From: Streptomyces sp. NBC_00708
GTDB taxonomy: Bacteria; Actinomycetota; Actinomycetes; Streptomycetales; Streptomycetaceae
Assembly: GCA_036226585.1 (NCBI GenBank)
Contig: CP108998.1
Coordinates: 1-64,000 of the forward strand
DNA: 64,000 bases
Direction of reading: 5' to 3'
Shown here: one piece after another, positions 17,390 through 26,385 of the stretch
Layout of the letters: the number at the start of each line of letters is the position of its first letter
Numbering within the stretch: the first letter of the stretch is position 1
The notes under the pieces: generated by a model
The model's input: the letters and a program-made list of their open reading frames with translations, nothing else
Told to the model about the DNA's origin: nothing
The model's database searches: none
Translations under genes and position numbers: made by a program

Positions 17390-18004
17390 GCTGATCGTCC
17401 TTGCCGAGGGCCAACAGTTGTTCAGTCCTGAACGATTCAGTCCCTCGGGAGAAAGCCCAGTTCAGAGGGTCACGCTGCGGGATCGAGGGACTGAAGGGAC
17501 TGAGTTTTCGGATTCGGCTCAGAGCCTACAACAGGCGTCTCCCGGCGGGCGGGACTCTTCGTTCCGCGAGTCCCTTCAGTCCCTTGCCCGGGGGAGGAGT
17601 TGTACGTCGGGGCCGGGCGTGTCGGGCCGTGAGCCGGTCTCGGCGGAGAGGGACCGAAGGGGAGGGACTGAACGCGGAGCGGAGGGACTGGGAGTTTCGG
17701 TCCCTCTTCGGTCCCTCGGTCAAAAGTGCAGGTCAGCGGGTTACGGGCACAAAAGGGAGGGACTGAAGGGACTCAAGGTCGGTAGTTATCAGCGCTTCAG
17801 GACCAGAGTAGTAGGTACAAAGGGATATATAGGGTTGTTCTACGCGTGTGCGCATACACACGCCTGCATAATCGCTGATAACTACCAACCTTGAGTCCCT
17901 TCAGTCCCTTCGGTCCCTGGTTTTTGGGCGGAACAGGTCTTTGACCTGCGGTTTTTCCGGAGGGACCGAAGAGGGACCGAACGGCGAGGGACTGAACGCG
18001 GACT
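17390..18004. other. Iteron-rich intergenic region, candidate origin A
   Basis: 615 bases without a convincing gene. Many copies of GGGACYGA(A) in both orientations, often paired as AGGGACTGAAGGGACT (for example 17486, 17758, 17890, 17960-17995). The striking part is a 37-bp inverted repeat: AGGGACTGAAGGGACTCAAG... (17758-17794) and its complement (17873-17909) match at 36 of 37 positions. They flank a 78-base, AT-richer spacer with ATATATAGGG. Iterons, dyad, AT-rich core and the adjacent primase/helicase operon fit a replication origin. The arrangement recurs in diverged form at 23211-23847. Confidence 0.65.
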
Positions 18005-18871
18005 TCAGCCCCTCGCGGCCCCGGCAGGCCGGAACGCGTCCAGGTGGTCCGATGCCCAGTCGCGGTACGTCCGGGCCGGGCGCCCGAGCAGGCCCGGGAG
18101 CGTGGCGTCCACGTCCGCCTTGGAGCCGCTGTGCTGCCGTCTGGCGCTTTCCAGGAGCGCTTCGGTGATCTCGGTCGGGTAGCGCGCTGCGAGGGCCGTA
18201 CGGGCCTGCTGAGGGCTCAGCTCCTCGAACCGGAGCTCCTGGCCCAGGAGCCGGGCGAGCTGAGCCGTCTGCTCGGCCGCCGAGAGGGCCTGAGGGCCGG
18301 TCAGGGTGTAGGCCCGGCCCGCGTGGGCCTCCTCCGGCCCGGTGAGGGCCCTTACGGCCGCCTCGGCCACGTCCCCCGGATCGACGCAGGCGTTCACCGA
18401 GGTCCCGTACAGGGCGCGCACCACCCGCTCGGAGCGGACGGAGCGGGCCCACGACAGGGTGTTGGACATGAAGGCGCGGGGGCGCAGCAGGGTCCAGCGC
18501 ATCCCGGAGGCGCGCAGCAGGTCCTCGTTGCGGCGCTGGCGACGGGTGATCAGATCATCGGCCCGGGGGTCGGTGACGGCGGCCGCGGAGAGTTTGACGA
18601 TGTGCCGGACCCCGGCCGCACGGGCCGGTTCGAGGAAGCGGGTGTCGTCATCCCCGTCGGGGGTGGTGACCAGGAAGGCGGTGTGGACGTTGTGCAGAGC
18701 GCCCGTCAGTGAGGTGGGGTCGGTGAAGTCGCCGTGGACGATCCGGGCGTTCCGCGTGGCGCCCGCGACCCGTTCGGGGTGCCTGGCCATGATGCGCATG
18801 GGCAGGCCGTCGGGGAGGCGGCGGACCACTTCACGGCCGATCGTCCCGGTTGCGCCCGTGACGAGGATCAT
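18005..18871 (-). CDS. NmrA-like NAD(P)-binding reductase
   Basis: Atypical SDR of 288 residues. The Rossmann motif GATGTIGREV begins at residue 6, the second strand gives MARHPERV, and FLEPARAAGVRHIVKLSAAA is typical of the NmrA family; the catalytic YxxxK of classical SDRs is absent. Divergent from the GBL receptor gene, with an ARE-like site between them. Reductases of this kind sit in several GBL loci and reduce signal precursors, so a role in signalling-molecule synthesis is a reasonable inference. A general redox or sensor role is the alternative. Confidence 0.78.
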   Translation of the reverse strand: MILVTGATGTIGREVVRRLPDGLPMRIMARHPERVAGATRNARIVHGDFTDPTSLTGALHNVHTAFLVTTPDGDDDTRFLEPARAAGVRHIVKLSAAAVTDPRADDLITRRQRRNEDLLRASGMRWTLLRPRAFMSNTLSWARSVRSERVVRALYGTSVNACVDPGDVAEAAVRALTGPEEAHAGRAYTLTGPQALSAAEQTAQLARLLGQELRFEELSPQQARTALAARYPTEITEALLESARRQHSGSKADVDATLPGLLGRPARTYRDWASDHLDAFRPAGAARG

Positions 18872-18930
18872 GGTTTCCCTTTCCTGCCGGACATTTCCCC
18901 GACCAGGGCGGAGGGAAGAGGCCGGCCTGT

Positions 18931-18956
18931 AAGATACGAACTGGACGGTTTATTTA
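18931..18956. promoter_or_regulatory. ARE-like operator at the GBL receptor promoter
   Basis: AAGATACGAACTGGACGGTT followed by TATTTA, matching the general ARE form (AT-rich ends around ACNNACYNNNCGGTTT). It lies 42 bases before the receptor start (18998) and 60 bases before the divergent reductase, so the receptor could repress itself and its neighbour. Confidence 0.6.
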
Positions 18957-18997
18957 CTCTCCCCACGTTCGACCACCCTGAGGAGGGAGGAGGCAGA

Positions 18998-19669
18998 GTG
19001 GCTGAGCAGCTACGGGCTATCCGTACCCGGCAGACGATTCTTTCGGCAGCGGCCAAGATCTTCGAGGAGCAGGGGTACCAAGCAGCCACGATCTCCCAGA
19101 TCCTCACCGAGGCGGGGGTGACCAAGGGCGCGCTGTACTTCCACTTCCACTCCAAGGAGGACCTCGCCCAGGGCGTTCTCTCCGAGCAGGACCAGCGCAT
19201 CATCGTGCCGATGCGCGCGTCCAAGGTGCAGGAGATCGTCGACGTCGTCATGCTGCACGCCCACCGCCTCCAGACCGACCCGATGGTGCGGGCCGGTGTC
19301 CGGCTGACGATGGACCAGCTGACGCAGAACCTCGACCGCAGTGGCCCGTTCCTGCGGTGGGGCGAGGTCGGGCTCGACCTGCTCCAGCAGGCGCAGGCCC
19401 AGGGCGAGTTGCTGCCGCACATCTCGCCGCCGGAGACGGCCGACGTCATCGTGGGCTCCTTCGCCGGTATCCAGTCCATGTCGCAGGCCGTGTGCGAGTA
19501 CCGCGACCTGGTCGTGCGGGTGTCCGCCCTGATGCGTCATCTGCTGCCCAGCGCGGTGGTGCCGTCGGTGCTGGCGTCGCTCGACCTGTCCGACACCCGG
19601 GGGGCCAGGGTGTACGCGGAGGCGCTGAAGGCGGCCGATCTGCGGGACGTCCTGGAGACCGCGAGCTGA
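18998..19669 (+). CDS. Gamma-butyrolactone receptor, TetR family (ArpA/ScbR-like)
   Basis: A 223-residue TetR-type receptor. The N-terminal DNA-binding domain reads LRAIRTRQTILSAAAKIFEE and GYQAATISQILTEAGVTKGALYFHFHSKEDLAQGVL, closely matching ScbR/ArpA/BarA proteins. The ligand-binding part has RAGVRLTMDQLTQNLDRSGPF and a Trp (FLRWGEVG) at the place of the conserved pocket Trp. GTG 18998 follows AGGAGGGAGGAGG. It should bind ARE sites without ligand and leave them when a GBL-type signal binds. A second TetR regulator at 28699 is less receptor-like. Confidence 0.87.
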   Translation: MAEQLRAIRTRQTILSAAAKIFEEQGYQAATISQILTEAGVTKGALYFHFHSKEDLAQGVLSEQDQRIIVPMRASKVQEIVDVVMLHAHRLQTDPMVRAGVRLTMDQLTQNLDRSGPFLRWGEVGLDLLQQAQAQGELLPHISPPETADVIVGSFAGIQSMSQAVCEYRDLVVRVSALMRHLLPSAVVPSVLASLDLSDTRGARVYAEALKAADLRDVLETAS

Positions 19670-19698
19670 GAGCGGCCGGGCGCCCCGGATCCCGTCGT

Positions 19699-21198
19699 TC
19701 ACGAGGCAGGGGCGCCCGGCCCGAAGTACGCCGTCAGCACCTGTTCCAGCCCGCCGTCGCCCGGTACCCAGGCGAGATGGCCGTCGGGCCGCAGCAGCGC
19801 CGCCTCGTACGGCACGGCGGGCGTGGGCCGTACCTCGACGGTGCGCAGGAGGCCCGCCCAGTCCCGGGCCTCCTCGCGGTGGCGGCCGGACTTCTCGCCG
19901 AGGAGCAGCAGGAGCGGCCGTCCGGCGCGCAGGAGGCGGATGACGTCGGTGTCGCCGTCCGGGGTACTGAGCGGGGTGTTGGCGAGGTACGTTCCGGCCG
20001 CCGGGCCGCCCGCGCCGGTGGGGTCCGGCAGGACGGTGTCCTGGGCGCTGATCAGGCCGCTGAGGTGGCCGCTTCCGCTCTCGGCCGCGAGGAGCCCGGT
20101 GAACACCGTGCGCAGGGCGTCCGCTTCGGGCCCCGTGCGCATCAGGGCGAGCTGGGCGAGGGTGCCGTCGATGACACGGCGGGCGAGCGGGCGCCGTTCC
20201 GCGTCGTAGCTCGCCAGCAGGCCGTCGCCGGCCGAGCCGCGTACCGCGTGGGCCAGCTTCCAGCTCAGGTTCAGTGCGTCGAGCACCCCGGTGCTCAGGC
20301 CCTGGCCGCCGATCGGGAAGTGCACGTGCGCGGCGTCGCCGACGAGGAAGACCCGTCCCAGGGCGAACGTCCGGGCGAGGCGGGCGAAGTCGCTGAAACG
20401 GCTGGGCCAGTGCGGCGAGTGCATCGCGATGTCGCGGCCCGCGATGCGGGACACCTCGCGGCGCAGCTCCTCCAGGGTGACGGGCCGCCGCCGGTCCTCG
20501 TGGGGTCCGGCGCAGTCGAGCGTACGGAGGTGGGTACGGCCCCCGGCGTCGGGCTTGGCGACGATCCAGCCGCGCGGGGTGCGGTGCCAGCCCTTGGGCA
20601 GCGCCTCCGGATCGGCCAGGGTGACCGTCCCCATCAGCGCGGACACCGTCGCCGGGACCGTGTCCGACTCGATGCCCGCTCGGGCGCGGACCGTGCTGCG
20701 GGCGCCGTCGGCCCCGACCACGTACGCGGCACGGAGGACGGCCGGGCCCGCAGGGCCTTCGGCGGTGACCCGTACACCGGTCCCGTCCTGGACGACGTCG
20801 GTGACGCGGTGGCCGCGCAGGACGCGCGCCCCGGCCTCGAGTGCCCGGGTCTCCAGGTGCCGTTCCAGCTCGGCCTGGGCGCACTTGAGCACCGGCTCCG
20901 GTTCGTGCGGGGGAGCGGTGATGGTCAGGCCTGGGAGGCCCGCGAAGTGGAAGGCGGCGGAGGTGGGTTCCGGCGCGTACGCGGAGTCGGGCGCATCCGG
21001 CAAATGTCCCCGGCGGGCCAGGGACTGCACCGCGCGGGCGTGCAGCGTGGTCGCCTTGGGCTGGTCGGAGACCTCGGTCCTCGGTTCGAGGAGTACGGTG
21101 TCGACACCGTAGGCGGCGAGTTCGGCCGCGACGAGCAGGCCGACGGGGCCTCCGCCGGCCACGAGCACCTGGGCCCCGATGGGACGTTCCCCCTGCAC
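19699..21198 (-). CDS. FAD-dependent aromatic hydroxylase (class A flavoprotein)
   Basis: A 499-residue monooxygenase of the PgaE/OxyE/RdmE type. GGGPVGLLVAAELAAYGV is the FAD dinucleotide motif (about 15-32), VGADGARSTVRARAG the DG motif, and VFLVGDAAHVHFPIGGQGLSTGVLDALNLSWKLAHAV the GD motif; the C-terminal thioredoxin-like domain is present. It uses NADPH and oxygen to hydroxylate a phenolic or polyketide-like substrate. It converges with the GBL receptor, and its promoter carries ARE-like and palindromic sites, so it is probably under GBL control. It may tailor the cluster product or act in signal metabolism. Confidence 0.85.
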   Translation of the reverse strand: MQGERPIGAQVLVAGGGPVGLLVAAELAAYGVDTVLLEPRTEVSDQPKATTLHARAVQSLARRGHLPDAPDSAYAPEPTSAAFHFAGLPGLTITAPPHEPEPVLKCAQAELERHLETRALEAGARVLRGHRVTDVVQDGTGVRVTAEGPAGPAVLRAAYVVGADGARSTVRARAGIESDTVPATVSALMGTVTLADPEALPKGWHRTPRGWIVAKPDAGGRTHLRTLDCAGPHEDRRRPVTLEELRREVSRIAGRDIAMHSPHWPSRFSDFARLARTFALGRVFLVGDAAHVHFPIGGQGLSTGVLDALNLSWKLAHAVRGSAGDGLLASYDAERRPLARRVIDGTLAQLALMRTGPEADALRTVFTGLLAAESGSGHLSGLISAQDTVLPDPTGAGGPAAGTYLANTPLSTPDGDTDVIRLLRAGRPLLLLLGEKSGRHREEARDWAGLLRTVEVRPTPAVPYEAALLRPDGHLAWVPGDGGLEQVLTAYFGPGAPAS

Positions 21199-21207
21199 GG
21201 CGGCGCC

Positions 21208-21262
21208 TTTCTGTTCGTGGTCCGGACCGACGAACAGAAATATACCGGACGTGCTGTTTCTT
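21208..21262. promoter_or_regulatory. Palindrome and ARE-like site at the hydroxylase promoter
   Basis: TTTCTGTTCGT (21208-21218) pairs with ACGAACAGAAA (21230-21240) around the inner palindrome GGTCCGGACC, giving a near-perfect 33-bp dyad ten bases before the hydroxylase start. Overlapping its right end is AAATATACCGGACGTGCTGT plus TTCTT (about 21238-21262), an ARE-like element. Good candidate for GBL receptor binding. Confidence 0.5.
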
Positions 21263-21294
21263 ATCCATCCCGGGCCGGGTCCTGGCGGGTACGA

Positions 21295-21687
21295 CTACGG
21301 CTGGAGCTCCCGGGCCGCCGACGAGGACATGGGACCGCCCTCCGAACGCTCGGTCTTGTGCCCCTTGCTGCCCGGGGCGAGCGTCCGTACGTCCACGGCC
21401 TCGGCCGGGGCGCCCCGCGCGTACAGCCCGTCCGGTTCGGTGTCCCGGTCGTGGGGGAGCAGCCAGAACACCCGGCGGCGGAAGGTGCCCGAGGAGCGGG
21501 ACGGCTTGGCCTTCGGGCCAAGCAGCGCGTACCCGACCATTCTGCCGTCGCGGTGGTAGGCGGGCCTGCCCCGGCGGGTCGGCAGGCGGTCCAGGCTCTG
21601 GCGGACGTAGTCGAGCGCGCTGATGTCCTCGAGCCACACGAGGTCCACCTCGTGGACGATCTCGTCCTCTGCGATGAGGGCGCTCAT
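21295..21687 (-). CDS. Small conserved partner protein of replication module B
   Basis: A 130-residue paralogue of the 14274-14657 protein. Shared segments include VWLEDxxxLDYVRQSLD, RRGRPAYHRDGRMVGYALL, RRRVFWLLPHDRDTEPDGLY and GAPAEAVDVRTL. The N terminus and the linker after VGY differ. The ATG at 21687 overlaps the stop of the P4-type helicase gene (ATGA), with GAGGAGAC as ribosome site. Function unknown; conserved pairing with the helicase is the only clue. Confidence 0.75.
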   Translation of the reverse strand: MSALIAEDEIVHEVDLVWLEDISALDYVRQSLDRLPTRRGRPAYHRDGRMVGYALLGPKAKPSRSSGTFRRRVFWLLPHDRDTEPDGLYARGAPAEAVDVRTLAPGSKGHKTERSEGGPMSSSAARELQP

Positions 21688-23210
21688 ACTGTCTCCTCGT
21701 CCGCGAGCAGGCCGATGCCCGGGTAGTACTTGCGCTGGTTGGAAAAGATCATTTCCTTCGGTGATGCCAGCCCCACCACTTCCCGGATGTGTGCCGCGAA
21801 GGCTCTCGACGAAATCGCCGGAACGCCCTCATTCTGGCACCAGCGTCTGTACGCCGCGTAGAGCTGGGCCTGTTCGGCCCGGAGCCCGGCGTCGAGCCGG
21901 CAGGTCTCGCCGACGAAGCGCCCCGTGTGGTCCTCGGTCTCCGCGTACACGGTCGTCGCGATGCGCACCCGCTCCGGGCCGGAGAGGTCCCTGTCGCCGC
22001 CCAGGTAGCGGCGGGCGCCCTCGATCAGCCAGTTGAGGATGCCGGGGCCCTCCTGGGTGACCAGGATGTCCGCCAGGTTGTCGATCTTGCGGTCGTCGGA
22101 GACGACCCGCTCGAACGGGATGAGGCGCATGCGCCGCCAGAACGCGAAGCCGCCCGTGCCCACTTCGGGCCGGTGGTTGCCCAGCAGCCACATCTTGTGC
22201 GTCGGCTCGAAGCTGAAGAAGTCCTGCCGCATCCGGCGGGCCTTGATCCGGTCCCCGCCGGTCAGCAGCTTGACCCGGGCCTCGTCGAACCGGTCGCCCG
22301 GCTTGACCTCGCTGCACACGATGACCCGCCGGCCGTGCAGTTCGGCGAGGTCGGTGGGGTGGCCCTCGTACGGGCGTGACATCAGGAAGCCGGGCGGCGC
22401 CGCGTCCGCGTAGTCCCGCAGGAGCTTCATCAGGACGTCCAGCAGTACGGACTTGCCGTTCTTGCCGGAGCCGAACAGGAACGGCATCACCTGGCCGCCG
22501 ACGTCACCGGTGATGGAGTAGCCGAGCAGCAGCTGCAGGAAGCCGGTCATCTCCTCGCCGTCCGGGCCCTCACCGAAGGTGTCGGCCAGGAAGCGGTCCC
22601 AGCGCGGCGTGGGCATCGCCCGGGGCGCGGCGGAGGTCGAGCGGGAGTGGAAGTCCTTGGTCGGCTCGGCGGGACGGATCCGCCCGGTGCGCAGGTCCAC
22701 GACGCCCGCCGGTGTGCACAGGGCGTACGGATCGGCGTCCAGCAGCGCCGCGTTGAGCACCATGCCCGGCGCGGACTTGGCCTGGGTCAGCATCGCGTTC
22801 ATCCCGCTCGTGCTGAGCGTGCGGCGGCGGTGCTGCTGGAGCGCGGTCTGGGTGAACAGCCCCCGCGGGTCGATGGTGGCGAGGGACTCCGCCAGGTCGC
22901 CCGCCGACCACATCACCGTGTCGTCCTCGTCGAACTGCCAGCGGGTGCCGTCCCAGCGGAACCAGCCGATGCCGGGCACGTGCCGGTAGTCGTTGCGGTA
23001 GAGCCTGACGAATAACTTGGCGTTGCCCCGGTCCGTGAGGGTGTCGGGCAGCAGCCCGTCGGCCGTCGCCCTGTCCTGCGCCGGGCCGCCCGCCGGGACG
23101 TACGGGTCGTTCTGCCGGCGCGGCACCACGGGCTGCGCGAGGATCTGCGCGGCCACGGCCTGGGCGTCGAAGGAGGCCGAGGGCAGCACTCTCTCGTGGT
23201 CCGCGCTCAC
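21684..23210 (-). CDS. P4-family primase/helicase (D5_N, SF3), module B
   Basis: About 508 residues from GTG 23210, chosen because it aligns with the start of the module A paralogue; an upstream GTG at 23294 adds 28 residues but has no ribosome site. Landmarks: TDRGNAKLFVRLYRNDYRHV, YALCTPAGVVDLRTG, Walker A GSGKNGKS, VVCSEVKPG-like (IVCSEVKPGDRFDEARVKLL), TGGDRIKARRMRQDFFSFEP and MWLLGNHRPEV. Identity with the module A protein is high through the helicase core and low at the N terminus. No primase-polymerase gene precedes it here; it may use the module A enzyme or be a backup initiator. Confidence 0.87.
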   Translation of the reverse strand: MSADHERVLPSASFDAQAVAAQILAQPVVPRRQNDPYVPAGGPAQDRATADGLLPDTLTDRGNAKLFVRLYRNDYRHVPGIGWFRWDGTRWQFDEDDTVMWSAGDLAESLATIDPRGLFTQTALQQHRRRTLSTSGMNAMLTQAKSAPGMVLNAALLDADPYALCTPAGVVDLRTGRIRPAEPTKDFHSRSTSAAPRAMPTPRWDRFLADTFGEGPDGEEMTGFLQLLLGYSITGDVGGQVMPFLFGSGKNGKSVLLDVLMKLLRDYADAAPPGFLMSRPYEGHPTDLAELHGRRVIVCSEVKPGDRFDEARVKLLTGGDRIKARRMRQDFFSFEPTHKMWLLGNHRPEVGTGGFAFWRRMRLIPFERVVSDDRKIDNLADILVTQEGPGILNWLIEGARRYLGGDRDLSGPERVRIATTVYAETEDHTGRFVGETCRLDAGLRAEQAQLYAAYRRWCQNEGVPAISSRAFAAHIREVVGLASPKEMIFSNQRKYYPGIGLLADEETV

Positions 23211-23847
23211 GCGCGCCCCCCGGGGGAGCACGGCCGGGCCCGTCCCGCACTCGGCGCAAGGGGGTGAACCGGCCACCCCTGGCGCGTCCGCCACCAGGCT
23301 GTCGTCAGAGGCTGCGAAGCGACCGCAGCAGCACTCTTGAACTGCCGTGGGTCGCTGCGCGAGACCCGCAGTTCAGCTGCCATTCACTTCCCCCATCAGC
23401 GACTGAAGCGACTCAACTCGCACAATCAGATTAGCGAAACCCCCGGGGGAGAAGAGGTACATGCGGCAGAACAGTTGTGCCCACCGAAGCGCCGCCCCAG
23501 CTACTCAGCGACCGGGCGCCGAGTGGTTCCGGGTCGCTGTGCAGCCGTCCGGTTCACTGAAGAAACCACAGGTCGCGGCGGTGTGCCGGAGAGAACAGCG
23601 ACTGAAGCGACCGAAGTTCCCTATATATGACGCACACGCGCACGCATGCCAATGGCTCCATATACCTGAACCTTGGGTCGCTTCGGTCGCTTCTCGCCCC
23701 TGCTGGGCGGGTGACCTGCGGTTCTTTCCACCGGACACCAGCTACTGAGCGAGCGGCCGGTCGCTTCGCTCCGGTCGCTGAGCGTGTGAGAGCCTTCCGG
23801 TCGTCTCCAGTCCGTCTGAACCACGTCTCCAGCGATCACCTTCGGAC
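23211..23847. other. Iteron-rich intergenic region, candidate origin B
   Basis: About 640 bases between the module B helicase and tap with no convincing gene. Repeats are GCGACYGAAGCGACYGA in both orientations: 23398-23415, 23597-23616, 23676-23692 and 23759-23780. The pair at 23597 and 23676 is inverted around an AT-richer core with CTATATATGA and alternating CG/CA steps. This mirrors origin A, including a shared ATATATAGGG (reverse strand) and GCGTGTGCG, but the iteron has GCGAC where A has GGGAC. A likely second origin or initiator-binding region with altered specificity. Confidence 0.6.
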
Positions 23848-26373
23848 ATGCGCAATCCGTGCGACATCCGCGAGGCGTTCGATGAGCGGTTGGGTAGGGT
23901 GGCGCCAGAGGTGATCGTTTTGTCCCACGAGGAGCAGCTGCTCTTCAGCGCGGTGGACGCGCTGCTGGAGCAGATCGCGCAGGACCCGCTGCCGCCACCG
24001 GCCGAACGCAAGCGGCTGCGGGAGGCCGCCGGGCTGAGCCAGGACCAGGTCGCGAAGGCGCTGGGCAGCCGCCGCGAGTCGGTCGGCAACTGGGAGTCCG
24101 GCCGCAGCGAGCCCCGGCCGCCGAAGCGGGCTGCGTACGCACGGCTCCTGGAGGGACTGGCGACGCGGTTCGCGCCGGAGACGCCCGTCGCGCCGGAGGC
24201 GCCGGCGGGGTCCGCGGCGGAGGCGGTCGCTGTCGGCGCGCCCGCCGTGGCCCGCGAGACCGGTGCCTCCGCGGACGTTGCTGCGGCCCGCGTGCCGGCC
24301 ACGGCCGCTCCTGTGCCGGCCGCCGGGCCCCCCGCGGACGAGAGCGATGCTCCTGCCGGGGCGCCGGAGGCGCGTTCCGTGCTCCGTGAGGGCGCCGCGC
24401 CCGTCGAGGAGCCGGCCGCTGAGGCCCGTACGGCTGAAAGCCCCGTTCGCCGCAAAGCAGCCGCGCCCGTCGACGCGTCGACGGCTGAGCCGCGTACGGC
24501 TGATGGTCCCGTCCGCCGTGGGGCCGGCGTATCCGTGGGCGCGCCTGATGAAGCCCGTAGGGCCGGGAGCCCCGCCCCTCGTAAGGCCGTTGCGGTGGCT
24601 GCCGGGCGCCGTGCGACCGGGACCGGCGACGCCCCCCACGCCTCGCACGCCCCCGGCTACGAGCACGGTCCGCTCGCCGTCGTCGATGTGGACGGCGGCG
24701 AGGTGTCGGCGTACTGCGCGGGCGGGCTGCTGCTGGACGTGCCCGCAAAGTCGCTGCCCGCCCTGGTCGAGTGGGCCCTGTACGAGGCGGGCCTCGGCGC
24801 GCCCCGGTTGCATCCGTGGGGGCAGGACGCCGATCCGCTGCTCGTGCTCACCGAAGCGGCGTGCGAGCGCTTCGGGCTGCCCGTACGGCTGTCCCAGGAG
24901 GAGAGCCTGGCGGGGAGGCTGCCCGAGGGGCACAAGGTGCTCAAGCAGTTGGAGCGGGCGGACTGGAAGCTGACTCGGCGCGGTTTCGGGCCGTGGGCCC
25001 GGATCTACCGGCCCGCGCGGGGCTCGCGCCGCAGCTGCGTCCAGCTCTGCGTGCCGTCCTGGAACGCGCTCGACGTCCGGCACTGGGGCGGGGCCGAGCA
25101 GCTGCCGCCGGCCGAACTCGTGCGGCTGCTGGGGACGTACGCCGCGCGCGTGATGACGCCCCGCGGTTCCACCGCCGTCACCGGGCTGGAACTCATGACC
25201 TCGCTGCACCCGCCGACCCGGGCGAGCGCGCCCGACGCGGACGGCAAGCGGCACAGCGAGCGCAACCCCGGCTCGCTGGGCTCCGAGCCCGTCGAGTGCG
25301 CTCCCTGCGAAGCCCCTGACGGGCACCCGCTCCTCGCGGACCTGCCCCGCTTCCACCAGCGCGGCCCGGCCGAGATGCTGTTCGAGGAGGCGTACGACTG
25401 GGCCCGGCCCCTCACGGACGACGAGTGCCTGCGGCGCGACCTGGTCGGCATCGACGTCAACCTCGCCTTCGGTGCGGCCGCCAACGGGGCGGTCGTCGGC
25501 CTGGAGGCGCCCGTGCACGTCGACGGCCCCGCGTTCGACCCGTCGCTGCCCGGCTCCTGGCTGGTGGACCTGTCCCATGTGGATCTGTCGCACGTCGTGA
25601 TCGGCAAGCAGTGGCGGCGGCTCGAAGGGGACCTGCTGCCCAGCCCGTTCACGCCGAAGGGCGACCGCCCGGAGGGGCCCGCCTGGTACGCGACACCGAC
25701 CGTGGCGTACGCGGTCGAGCTCGGCTACGAGGTGGTACCCGTCGAGGCCTGGGTGCGACCGGTCAACGGGCGCTACCTGGACGGCTGGTACAAGCGGCTG
25801 CGCGACGCGTACATGGCGACCATGGCGGACCTGGGCGTGGTCGAGGGCATGGCACCGGACGCGTTCCTGGCGGCGATGGAGGGCTACCGGGCCCGCGATC
25901 CGCAGCTGGCGGTCGTGCTGTCCGCGATCAAGGCGACGGTCAAGGGCGGCATCGGCAAACTGCGCGAGCGCCCGCGCGGCGGCGGCTGGCGCCCCGGCAA
26001 GCCGTGGCCGGCGCTGAGCCGGCCGACCTGGCGCCCCGACATCCGGGCCGCCGTCATCTCCCACGCCCGGATCAACATGCACCGCAAGATGCTCCGGCTC
26101 GCCGACGCCACCGGCCAGTACCCGGTCGCGGTGCTCTCGGACTGCGCGGTGTACGCCTCCGACGGGCCCTCGCCGCTGGACTTCCTGCCCTACCGGGACG
26201 GCAAGCCGCTGCCCGGGGGCTTCCGTCTCGGGGTCAGCCCGGGAATGGTGAAGCACGAGGGGTCGCAGACCACGCTGTGGGCGGAGGCGGTCCGGGAGGA
26301 GTACGGTCCGGAGCTCAACCTGGCCCGGTACATCAAGGACGGCACGGTCACCGCCAAGGACGACGGAGAGTAG
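23848..26373 (+). CDS. tap: Telomere-associated protein Tap
   Basis: An 841-residue Tap. The N-terminal helix-turn-helix (KRLREAAGLSQDQVAKALGS, RRESVGNWESGRSEPRPPKR, near residues 50-95) is characteristic of Tap. A long Ala/Pro/Glu linker follows (about 105-255), then the large conserved domain beginning YEHGPLAVVDVDGGEVSAYC. Tap binds the folded 3' overhang of the telomere and recruits the terminal protein for end patching. The start is uncertain: ATG 23848 has no clear ribosome site, and GTG at 23899 or 23911 are nearer the usual Tap N terminus. Cotranscribed with tpg, 12 bases downstream. Confidence 0.9.
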   Translation: MRNPCDIREAFDERLGRVAPEVIVLSHEEQLLFSAVDALLEQIAQDPLPPPAERKRLREAAGLSQDQVAKALGSRRESVGNWESGRSEPRPPKRAAYARLLEGLATRFAPETPVAPEAPAGSAAEAVAVGAPAVARETGASADVAAARVPATAAPVPAAGPPADESDAPAGAPEARSVLREGAAPVEEPAAEARTAESPVRRKAAAPVDASTAEPRTADGPVRRGAGVSVGAPDEARRAGSPAPRKAVAVAAGRRATGTGDAPHASHAPGYEHGPLAVVDVDGGEVSAYCAGGLLLDVPAKSLPALVEWALYEAGLGAPRLHPWGQDADPLLVLTEAACERFGLPVRLSQEESLAGRLPEGHKVLKQLERADWKLTRRGFGPWARIYRPARGSRRSCVQLCVPSWNALDVRHWGGAEQLPPAELVRLLGTYAARVMTPRGSTAVTGLELMTSLHPPTRASAPDADGKRHSERNPGSLGSEPVECAPCEAPDGHPLLADLPRFHQRGPAEMLFEEAYDWARPLTDDECLRRDLVGIDVNLAFGAAANGAVVGLEAPVHVDGPAFDPSLPGSWLVDLSHVDLSHVVIGKQWRRLEGDLLPSPFTPKGDRPEGPAWYATPTVAYAVELGYEVVPVEAWVRPVNGRYLDGWYKRLRDAYMATMADLGVVEGMAPDAFLAAMEGYRARDPQLAVVLSAIKATVKGGIGKLRERPRGGGWRPGKPWPALSRPTWRPDIRAAVISHARINMHRKMLRLADATGQYPVAVLSDCAVYASDGPSPLDFLPYRDGKPLPGGFRLGVSPGMVKHEGSQTTLWAEAVREEYGPELNLARYIKDGTVTAKDDGE

Positions 26374-26385
26374 GAGAACCAGCCG

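Noticed and set aside
17418..17894. Open frames through candidate origin A
   Set aside because: Translations consist of repeated iteron sequence; the region reads as non-coding.
17401..18000. CRISPR array
   Set aside because: Repeats are short, in both orientations and irregularly spaced; no cas genes in the window.
23337..23748. Open frames through candidate origin B
   Set aside because: Same reason; repeats and the AT-rich core break any protein pattern.
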